DNA from: Streptomyces sp. DHE7-1
GTDB taxonomy: Bacteria > Actinomycetota > Actinomycetes > Streptomycetales > Streptomycetaceae
Direction of reading: 5' to 3'
DNA length: 64,000 bases
NCBI GenBank assembly: GCA_016432725.1
Contig: JACJDG010000003.1
Coordinates: 6,168,001 to 6,232,000 of the forward strand
The notes below the pieces were generated by a model. That model was not told the origin of the DNA and ran no database searches. It was given only the letters and a program-made list of their open reading frames with translations. Of this stretch, positions 1-8,400 are shown piece by piece; position 1 is the stretch's first letter, and each line of letters starts with the position of its first letter. The translations under genes were made by a program, and so were the position numbers.

Positions 1-1587
1 GCCGCTGCCCGGAGTCCTCACGCTCGACGAGGCCGGCGCCCCGGTGGACGGGGAGTCCGGGGACCTGCCCGCGGTGGCGTTCGCCGTCGAGGACCGGCCC
101 GCGGAGCAGCGCCGCCGGCCGGTCCGTGTCGACCTCGCGCACTTCGGCCATCTGCTGGTCGCGGGCGCCCCGCGGACCGGCCGCACCCAGGCACTGCGCA
201 CGGTCGCCGGGGCGCTGGCCCGCGTCCACTCCTGTGCCGACGTGCACCTCTACGGAATCGACTGCGGGCACAACGGACTCGCCGCGCTGGCCGGGCTGCC
301 GCACTGCGGGGCCCTGGTGTCCCGCCGGGAGAGCGAGCGCGTCGCCCGGCTGCTGTCCCGGCTGACGGACGTACTCGACCGGCGCCAGGACGCCATGGCC
401 CGGTCGGACCTGGCCGACATCACCGCGCAGCGCGGCCGCGCGGAACCGGCCGGCCGGTGGCCGCACCTGGTGGTCCTGCTGGACGGCTGGGAGGGCTGGC
501 TGCCCGTCCTCGGCGAGTACGAGCACGGCCGGCTGACGGACGAGCTGTTCCGGCTGCTGCGGGAGGGCGCCCCGGCCGGCCTCCACCTGGTCGTCAGCGG
601 TGACCGGCAGCTGCTGTCCGGCCGGATCTCCTCACTGACCGAGGAGCGGTACGCGCTGCGGCTGCCCGACCGGTCCGACTACGCCCTGCTCGGCATCCGG
701 CCGGGCGCCGTGCCGGAAGATCTGCCCGCGGGCCGCGCCGTACGCGCGGGAAGCGGGACGGAGACGCAGTTCGCCCTGCTGACCGGCGATCCGTCGGCCC
801 GGGCCCAGACCGAGGCGCTGGCCGCCGTCGCCGTGTCGGCGGCCGCCCGCGACGCGGCGGTGCCGGAGGGACGGCGCCCGTTCCGCGTCGACGCGCTGCC
901 CGGCCGTATCGGCTTCGAGGAGGCGTGGCGGCTGCGCGACCCGGATGCCTCCCGGTCCCCGCTGTGGGCACTGGCCGGTGTCGGGGGGACGAGCTCACCG
1001 CGTACGGTCCGGATCTCGCCCAGGGCGTACCGGCGTTCGTCGTCGCCGGGCCGCCCGGATCGGGCCGTTCGACCGCGCTGCTGAACCTGGCACGCTCGAG
1101 TCTGCGCCAGGGCGCTCGCCTGGTCGTGGCGGCGCCGCGTCCGTCGCCCCTGCGGGAGCTGGCGGGGCGGGAGGGCGTGGTCGCGGTCTTCACGGACGGA
1201 GACATCGGCGCGGAGGAGTTCGACCGTGCCGTGGCTCCCGCCTCCGCCGAGCGGCCGACCGTGGTGGTCATGGACGACGCCGAGGTCCTCGACGACTGCG
1301 CAGCCGGGACCTCCCTGAAGCGCCTGCTCCGGCACGGCGCCGAGCACGGGCTCGCACTCGTCCTCGGTGGCGCCGAGGAGGAGGTCTGCGCGGGCTTCTC
1401 CGGCTGGCAGGTGGATGCGAAGAAGGCGCGGCGCGGGCTGCTCCTGTCACCTCAGGCTTCCTTGTCGGGGGAGCTCATCGGCCACCGGGTCGGCCGGAGC
1501 GCGGTCGGATACCCGGTGCAGCCGTGCCGGGGGCTGCTGCACCTCGGCGACGGCAGGCTGCTGTCCGTGCTGGTCCCGTCGGACTGA
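1..1587 (+). CDS. FtsK/SpoIIIE (EccC-type) ATPase, 3' part, frameshifted
   Basis: This is the C-terminal part of a multi-ATPase FtsK/SpoIIIE-family protein that enters from the left edge. Two P-loops are visible: GAPRTGRT (about 170-190) and AGPPGSGRST (about 1045-1075). They match the tandem degenerate ATPase modules of EccC-like or FHA-FtsK translocases of actinobacteria. The frame open from the left edge continues to about 983, where the homologous reading passes to the next frame (LAGVGG then DELTAYGPDL). A run of six G at 983-988 should be seven, so one base seems missing. Without correction the first frame ends at 1084. The role is probably secretion or DNA/protein translocation at the membrane. 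The N-terminal domains are outside the window, so the subfamily is uncertain. Confidence 0.8.
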
Positions 1588-1639
1588 ACCGCCGCGGAGC
1601 GGGATGCCCGGTGGCCGGATCGGCCCGGTTTGAGATTCT

Positions 1640-3020
1640 GTGCATGTGTGGGGTGTGCCGCGCTGGATCCAGTCACGTCGCGGGCCTCCGACCGGCGCCG
1701 GCCGCCGCCCGCCGGGCGCGGCCGGCGGGCCGGAGGGCGGCGCGGCGCGGCCGGCGGCGCTGCGGGCCGCGCTGGGCGGGATCGGCACGACCCTCGACGA
1801 GGAGACGACCTGCGCCGAGCTGACCGCCGCCGCCGTGCGGCTGACCGGCGGTTCGGCGGCCGTTCTGTCCCGCGGCGGCGACTCCGGGCCGGGGTACGCC
1901 GGCGGCTCCGGGTCCGGTTGGGACGGTGGCACCGGATCCGGCCGCGGCGAGGGCGCCCTCGCGGGGTGCGGCGGGGACACCCGCCCCGGATACCGGGCGG
2001 TCAGCGGTGACGCGTCGCTGCTGCCCGCCGCCTCCCGGGCCCTCGCAGCGGCCCGGGAGGCCGGCTCCCCGGCGGGAGGCCCGCCGACCGGGATCCGGGC
2101 CGGAGGGGCGCCCGCTGCCCTCGTCACCCCCTTACCAGCGGCGGCGATCATTACGGGCTCCTGGTCACGGCCCGGAGGGCGCCCCCCTTGGCCGGGCCGA
2201 GACCGAGCTGCTCGCCCTGCTCGCCGAGCGCGCGGCCTCGCACATCCGGCACGCCCGGACCCACGAGCGGATCAGCCGTACCGCCGGTGACCTGCAACGC
2301 GCGCTGTTGGCCGAGCCCGGCCGCCCGCACCCGAACCTGGACATCGCCGTCCGCCACCTCCCGGCCGGCGGGCGGGCGCTGGTCGGCGGCGACTGGTGCG
2401 AGACCGTACGGCTGCACTTCGGCCGCACCCTGCTGGTCGTCGGTGACGTCATGGGCCACGGTCTGGAGGCCGCGGTCGACATGAACGCCTACCGCTCCTC
2501 ACTGCGTTACATCGCCTCCGCCGACCTGCCGCCGCACCGGGTCCTGCGACAGATGGACGACATCGCCGCCGGCGAGGCCGAGCGAAGACCGGCCACCTGT
2601 CTGCTGGCCCGGGTCGACCCGGGCCGGGGACAGGTCACGCTGGCCGGCGCCGGTCATCTGCCGCCGCTGCTGATCGGCCCGGACGGCACGGCCGCGCTGC
2701 TGCCGGTGCCGGTGGGGCCGCCGCTCGGCACCGGCCTCGGCGGATACGAGACGGTCACCCACCCGGTGGCCCCCGGGCAGACGCTGGTGCTGTTCACCGA
2801 CGGCCTCGTGGAACGGCGCGGCGAGGACATCGACCGTTCCCTGGGCCGCCTGGCCGGCCTGCGCTTCCCGGCCGGCCAGGACGTCGACGACGTCCTGGAC
2901 ACCGTCCTCTCGGGACTGGACGCCCAGCACGCCGAGGACGACGTCGCCGTGCTGGCGGCCCGGCCGCGCCCACGCCGCCCGGCCGGTGAACCACCGTACG
3001 GAACACGGGCGTCGGGCTGA
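1640..3020 (+). CDS. SpoIIE/PP2C-type serine phosphatase with GAF-like N-terminus, two frameshifts
   Basis: The C-terminal half is a clear PP2C_SIG/SpoIIE phosphatase. It shows GGDWCE, a metal-binding VVGDVMGHGLEA, GAGHLPPLL, LFTDGLVERR and a final AEDDVAVL. Such proteins usually dephosphorylate anti-anti-sigma factors. The N-terminal part looks like a GAF sensor (LTGGSAAVL). Two one-base deficits are inferred: C5 near 2126-2130 (VTPL then TSGGDHYGLLVTA) and GGG near 2174-2177 (ARR then GAPLGRAETEL). Restoring both gives one 460-aa protein. The GTG start at 1640 is the most upstream plausible one, but no strong ribosome site decides it. The gene precedes the FxsA-like peptide by 120 bp; a functional link is not shown. 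Confidence 0.72.
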
Positions 3021-3142
3021 TCTTGGGGCCGGAGAGGATGGCCATTTGTCGTGCTCCCGGCGGGCGGCCATCTTTCGCAACCCGATCGATTGGGTAACCA
3101 TGACAGGGGACGGGTGTGCTGTCGTCAAAAAGGGGACGAGCC

Positions 3143-3313
3143 GTGGATCTGTCGGCAGCCGATGTCGAGACCGAGTTGGTGGATCTCTCGGAAGTGCCGT
3201 TGGCGGCAGTCGGCTCCCTTGCGTCCGCGGGTCTGACCATGGAGGCCCGGCGACTGCTCGCGCTCGTCGACAACCCGCCCACGCTGGGGAACTCGTCGAG
3301 CGCCGACTGCTAG
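3143..3313 (+). CDS. FxsA-like small peptide (candidate RiPP precursor) without the terminal FxSxx
   Basis: This 56-aa peptide starts at GTG 3143, preceded by AAGGGGACG at good spacing. Its N-terminal half (VETELVDLSEVPL) resembles the leader of FxSxx-COOH peptides, the precursors of Fxs systems, and an Ala/Leu helix (TMEARRLLALV) follows. Normal FxsA ends in F-x-S-x-x. Here the end reads LGNSSSADC, so an NSS core is present but the aromatic residue is Gly and four residues follow. The stop codon lies inside a 13-bp tandem repeat (3299-3337). The next gene encodes a HExxH peptide-modifying enzyme. The family call is inferred from the leader and the context. A one-base error in GGGG (near 3286-3289) could also change the C-terminus. 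Confidence 0.55.
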   Translation: MDLSAADVETELVDLSEVPLAAVGSLASAGLTMEARRLLALVDNPPTLGNSSSADC

Positions 3314-3337
3314 CGCCGACTGCTGGCGCCGACCGCC
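3299..3337 (+). repeat. Three-copy 13-bp tandem repeat over the end of the FxsA-like gene
   Basis: The unit AGCGCCGACTGCT occupies 3299-3311 and is repeated exactly at 3312-3324. A third, diverged copy (GGCGCCGACCGCC) occupies 3325-3337. The unit length is not a multiple of three, so gain or loss of one copy changes the reading frame. The stop codon of the FxsA-like peptide (TAG, 3311-3313) spans the junction of the first two copies. Copy-number slippage would therefore alter the peptide's C-terminus. Confidence 0.8.
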
Positions 3338-3479
3338 GGTGCCCCGGCGCCGGGTGCGTGACGCCGTGCCGGACGGCCGCGCGGCGCGGCGCCGTCCCGG
3401 GGCGCCGCGAGCCGGCGGGCCTTTCCGGCCACAGCACCGCACACCACCTGTCCTGAGCCGGTCCATGGTGAGGAGAACC

Positions 3480-5357
3480 ATGTCGGACGCGGGCACCACC
3501 CTCCCCGGCGGGCGGAACGGAGCCGGACCGGACCCGTGCCCGGCCCCCGGGGCACGCCATCTGCTGCGGGGCGGGCACTTCCTGCAACTCGCTCAGGGCG
3601 GCGGCGGGCGGGACGCCGTCGCCGCCCTCCGCTCCGCGCAGCGCAGCCGCCGGCTGGTGCTGCTGCGCGCGCTGGTGGAGAGCGCCGACCGGTACGCCCC
3701 GTGGCACGCGTCGCTGCCCGCCGCGCAGGAGGCCTGGGCACTGCTGGCCGACGCCGAGACGGCCGACCGTGAGGCCGTGGAATCCGTCCTGCTCCATCCC
3801 AGCGTGGGCAGCTGGCTGTCCCGCACACTGCGCGAGCTGCGCACCGAGGCGGACGCCGGGCCCGCGCCCGCGGTGCTGGGGGACGCCGCGCGGGTGCACG
3901 CCCTGGCCGCGGCGGCGGCCCTCCGGGCCCGCGTGCCGTTCCGCGCCGTCGTCCCTCTCACGGAGCGCGGCGTGCTCCTTCCCTCCCTGGGATACGCGAC
4001 GCTTCCCCCAAACCCCGCGGACCCCGTCGCCGAGGTCTTCCGCGACCACGGCGGCTCCGGGGTGCGGTGTTCCTCGGGAACCGTCCCCTTACCCGCCGAC
4101 CTCACCCGCGACGCCCCCGGCTGGTGGGCGCTGCGGCGGCTGCGGGCACCCGGCGTGGAGCCGGCCGGCGCACCGCTGCTGGACGATCTCGACCCCTGGA
4201 GGCACTTCCTGCGCCGGCTGCCGGTCGCGCGGCTGGACGAGGACGAGACGCGGCGATGGCGACGCCTCTACGAGGACGCCTGGCCGCTGGTGGCCGAACA
4301 GCGCCGGATCGATCCCGAGGGTCTGGCGGACTGTCTGCTGGCCGTCACCCCGCTGCCCGACCGCAGTCCCGCCGAGGTCTTCAGCGGCAGCGACCCCGAG
4401 GCGTTCGGAGGGCTGCTGCTGACCAGACCGGCCAGGCCGGTGGACCTGGCCGTCGCCCTCGTCCACGAGGCACAGCACAGCAAACTCAGCACGCTCATGG
4501 ACCTGGTCGCGCTGATGCGCGGGGGGCGCGAGGAGACGCACTACGCGCCGTGGCGCGCGGACCCCAGACCGCTGCGCGGGATGCTGCACGGCGTCTACGC
4601 GTTCCTCGGCGTGGCCGCCTTCTGGTTCGCGCTCAGGGAACGGCCCGGCACCACGGACGCCGAGCGCGCGGCCGCGGACTTCGAGGGCGCGCTGCGCAGG
4701 GGACAGGTGGAGGAAGGCCTCGGCACGCTGTGGGCCCACGCGGTGCTGACCCACGCCGGCGAACGGTTCCTGCGCGTGATGGAGGGGACGCTGGCCGCCG
4801 TGCTGAAGGAGACGGTGCCCGCGGCGGCGGCGCTGGCCGCCGAGGAGGCCCGCGACGACCACCGGATGGTCTTCCGGCTGTCCCAGTTGCGCTGTGCCGG
4901 CGCTCAGGCCGAGGCCTGGGCCGACGCCCTCGCCGACGGCACCCCGGCACCGCCCGCGTTCCCCGACGTGATGCTGCGGACGGGACCGCTCACGCCCGAC
5001 GTCCGCACCCGGCTGGTACGGATCCGCATCGGCGACCGCGAGCGCTTCGAGGGCCTGCGCGCCGATCCGGGCAGCGTCGGTGCCTCCCCGGCGGACTACG
5101 CGTGGGCGGCGGGGGACCGCGACGCCGCACAGGCCGGATACCGCCGCCTGATCGCCGAGAACCCGGCCGATCCCGCCGCCTGGGCCGGACTGGCGCTCAG
5201 CCTGCCCGAGGGCCGGGCCCGCGGCATCCTCCTGCACCGGCCGGAACTGGTGGCCGCCGTGTACCGGTCGCTGCTGCTTCGAGGCCGCCCGCGGCCCCCG
5301 CACACCCTCGCCGCCCTGATCGCCGAGGCGGCCGACCGGGGCGCGACGGCCGGCTGA
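3480..5357 (+). CDS. HExxH-type peptide-modifying enzyme (putative peptide beta-hydroxylase), TTA-containing
   Basis: This 625-aa protein starts at ATG 3480 with a strong GGTGAGGAG site. The motif LVHEAQHSKL puts H329, E330 and H333 in the HExxH pattern that defines the HExxH peptide-modification family found beside or fused to FxsB radical SAM enzymes. Current family annotation treats it as alpha-ketoglutarate-dependent peptide beta-hydroxylase. The tract after the motif (ETHYAPWRADPRPLRGMLHGVYAFLGVAAFW) is typical. Here the enzyme stands alone, with no radical SAM domain or neighbour. It likely acts on the preceding 56-aa peptide. Leu204 is encoded by TTA (4089-4091), so translation should depend on bldA tRNA. 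The family assignment is good; the reaction and substrate are inferred. Confidence 0.78.
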   Translation: MSDAGTTLPGGRNGAGPDPCPAPGARHLLRGGHFLQLAQGGGGRDAVAALRSAQRSRRLVLLRALVESADRYAPWHASLPAAQEAWALLADAETADREAVESVLLHPSVGSWLSRTLRELRTEADAGPAPAVLGDAARVHALAAAAALRARVPFRAVVPLTERGVLLPSLGYATLPPNPADPVAEVFRDHGGSGVRCSSGTVPLPADLTRDAPGWWALRRLRAPGVEPAGAPLLDDLDPWRHFLRRLPVARLDEDETRRWRRLYEDAWPLVAEQRRIDPEGLADCLLAVTPLPDRSPAEVFSGSDPEAFGGLLLTRPARPVDLAVALVHEAQHSKLSTLMDLVALMRGGREETHYAPWRADPRPLRGMLHGVYAFLGVAAFWFALRERPGTTDAERAAADFEGALRRGQVEEGLGTLWAHAVLTHAGERFLRVMEGTLAAVLKETVPAAAALAAEEARDDHRMVFRLSQLRCAGAQAEAWADALADGTPAPPAFPDVMLRTGPLTPDVRTRLVRIRIGDRERFEGLRADPGSVGASPADYAWAAGDRDAAQAGYRRLIAENPADPAAWAGLALSLPEGRARGILLHRPELVAAVYRSLLLRGRPRPPHTLAALIAEAADRGATAG

Positions 5358-5425
5358 ACCGGCGTGAACCGGACGGCCGGGCAGGCGGGCCGGCCCACCG
5401 CCCGCGGGGCGGGGCCGACGCCGCC

Positions 5426-5451
5426 GGGCCGCCCGGGGTGCCGGGCGGCCC
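5426..5451. terminator. Bidirectional hairpin between convergent HExxH and vWA/NB-ARC/TPR genes
   Basis: GGGCCGCCCGG (5426-5436) pairs perfectly with CCGGGCGGCCC (5441-5451) around a 4-nt loop. It lies in the 98-bp gap between two convergent stop codons. There is no T-tract, as is usual for Streptomyces. Confidence 0.6.
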
Positions 5452-5455
5452 GCCG

Positions 5456-8400
5456 TCAGCGGTGCACCTCCACATCGCAGTCCGCGCGCATGCCGCGGGC
5501 GCATCCCACGGTGGCCGGGTGGCTGTTGCCCAGGACGGAGCGATAGCCCTCCAGCGTGTCGGCGTGCAGGCGCTGGGCCTCCTCGCCGCGGCCGAGGGCG
5601 CGCAGGTCGAGCGACAGGTTCATCGAGCACGCGAGCGTGGCCGGGTGGTCGTCGCCCAGCCGCTCCCGGCACAGGGGCAGCGTGCGCTCGTCGAGCGCGA
5701 GCGCCTCGGCGTAGTCGGCGAGCGTGTAGTGGTCGCTCGCCAGGTTGATCGCGATGCCCAGCGAACCCGGGTGCTCCGCCCCGAGAGCGGCACAGTGCGC
5801 CTCGTACGTCTCGCGGTCCGCCGCGAGCGCCTCGTCCACCTCGCCGATCAGCCGCCGCGTCACCGCCAGGTCGGCGGCGGCGGCGAGCGTGTAGGGATGC
5901 CGCGGTCCCAGCAGGTCCCGCAGCGTGTTCAGGCACTGTTCGCCGACGGACCGGGCCTGCTCCAGGTCCGCGTTCTGCCGCAGGTCCATCGAGAGGTTGA
6001 GCACGGTCGCGGCCACGTTCAGGTTCCGCTCCCCGAACTTGCTCCGGTACTGCCGCAGGGTCTCCTCGTTCAGCTCCAGCGCACCGGCGTGGTCCCCGGC
6101 CTTGCGGCGGGCCACGGCGAGCGTGCGGGCGGCGATCAGACTCACCGGGGCGGCGCGGTCCTTGATGACGTTCCGGACCCGCTGCAGGGTCTCCTCCTGC
6201 ATCTCCCGGCTGCGCAGGTAGTCACCGGACTCCCGCACGTCGATGGAGAGGTTGCTGGTGATCAGCAGGGTCAGCAGGGCGTCGTACCCGAGCGACCTGA
6301 GGGCGGCGTCCCGGGCCTGGGAGTCGATGTCCCGGGCCTGCGTGTACTTCCCGACCAGCCGCAGGGCCAGGGCGTAGTCGTTGGCGGCGGCCAGCAGCGT
6401 GGGGTCGCCGTCCTCGAACACGCGGACGGCGCGGCGCCAGCGGTCCTCCTCCAGTTCCACCGAGGCGCCGAAGTCGCCGCGGATCTGCATGCTCTGGGAC
6501 ACCGAGCCGATGGCGGCGAGCGTGTCGGGGTGATCGTCCCCGACACTGTCGCGCAGCAGGCGCAGGCTCTTGTCGTTGAGCTCCGAGGCCTCCCTGAAGT
6601 GGCCCAGGGCGCGCAGGGTGTGCCCGAGCGTCCCGGCCACGTTGAGCGTCTGCAGGTCGGTGTCGCCGCGGCGGGCGGTCCAGGCCTCGACCACCTCCCG
6701 GCCGTACTCCGCACAGGTGAGGTTGTCCCCCGAGCGGTGCAGGTAGCGGATGATGTTGACCACCATGTCCCGCACCCAGCCGTCGTCGCACTCCAGGGCG
6801 CGCGAGAAGCGGGCGTGGACGAGCAGTTCCGCGTAGCGGGGCCAGTTGGCGGGCGCCACGTCCACCGGGTCGTAGTTGGCGAGCAGGATGTGCGCGGCGT
6901 GGCGCATGTCGGCCTGCTCCTGGAGGGACATGCGGCCCACGAGGACGGCCCGCACCAGGCGGTGCATCTGGACGGTGCCGTCCCGGTGGTTGATCCTGAT
7001 CAGGGAGTACCGGTTGATCTCCCGGATCGCCTCGCCGAGTTTGACCGGGCTGCGCAGCACCTGGGTGAGTTCGGCGGGCAGTTCGACCCCGCGGACGCCG
7101 GCGAAGATGCGGCGGGGGATCGGCTCGGGCGCGAAGAACGAGCAGACCTGGAGGAGCTGGTGCGCGCCGGGGTGCCGCTCGGCCAGCCGGCCGAGGGACA
7201 TGTTCCAGGCGGCGGCGACCGGTTCCGGGTAGTCCACGGGGACGCCGGCGGCCAGCAGTTCGCTGCGCTGGGAGTCGAGGTCCGCCCGTTCGTCCTCGAA
7301 GATGTGCAGGTACTCGTCCGCGGGCATGCCGGTCTCCGACAGCCAGGCGGCGGCCTGCTCCAGGGCGAGGGGGAGGTTGCCGAGGGCCTGGGCGATCCGG
7401 GCCGCCTGCTCCCGCTGCAGCTCGGGGCCGCGCCGGGCGAGCAGCTCGATGCTCTCCTCGGTGGTGAAGACGTCGATGTCGACCGTCCGCGCGATGCGGC
7501 CCCACTGTGCGTTGCGTGAGGTCACGAGGATCCTGCCGGCGTTCTGTGCGGGGAAGAACCGCCGCACCACGTCGGGGTCCTCGGCGTTGTCGAAGACCAG
7601 CATCCAGCGGCGGTAGGGGCGGCCGGAGCCGAGCGCGGAGAGCACCGTCGCGATGGTGATCTCCTGCTCGCCGCCCGTCTCCAGACCCAGGGCCGCGCCC
7701 AGCTGGGTGAGCGACTGCCGGATCTGCTCCGGGCGCTCGGCGGAGATCCACCAGATGACGTCGTACTCCGGCGCGTGCTGGTGCACGTACTCGATGGCGA
7801 TCTGCGTCTTCCCGACGCCGCCCAGACCGTGCAGCGCCTCGGGCAGTACCGCGGTCGCGCCCTCCGTGGTCAGTCTCTGGTGGAGCGCCGCGAGTTCTCT
7901 CGACCGCCCGGTGAAGCTGGGGTTGCGGGGCTGGACGTTCCACACGGCCGGGTCTCCGGCCCGACGCTCCTCCGTCGGCGGAGAGCTCCGGACGAGGGGG
8001 ACTGACACTGGTGCTCCTCTTATCGAATCATCTGACACATCGGGTAAGTCGTGTACGCCGGTCGGCGGCGCATCCGCCGTACGATCGCCCGCCGTTCCGG
8101 CTTGGGGTCGATCCGTGCCCGAATTACGGCTATTGGTCACGTTTATCACCTCAGACTGGTCGGTCTGGGCCGGGTGAGCGGAAGTGGACTGCTCCAAGCG
8201 GCTTCGGAGCACGCGCGAGGATTCCAGGTACGGGCCGCTCAGTGCCCTGGTCACCTTCACCTGAACGTGGGCGTACGGGATGAGCCGTTCGGGTAACGGG
8301 ATGTCGCCCGGGGAGGCCCGCGGGTCGTCCAGCAGTGCGCCGAGCGCTTGCAACGGCTGCCACTTGCGGCCCAGCCGTTCCAGGGTGCTGCGCAGCAGAT

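Noticed and set aside
3143..3480. Reading the FxsA-like peptide through into the longer frame after 3313
   Set aside because: This needs a one-base correction in GGGG. The resulting Arg/Pro/Cys-rich tail is not like known FxsA ends, though it cannot be excluded given the error rate.
4067..7519. A plus-strand open frame of more than 1100 codons
   Set aside because: It runs antisense and out of frame across the HExxH and vWA/NB-ARC/TPR genes, has biased Arg/Pro/Gly composition and no recognisable domain. High GC makes such shadow frames common.
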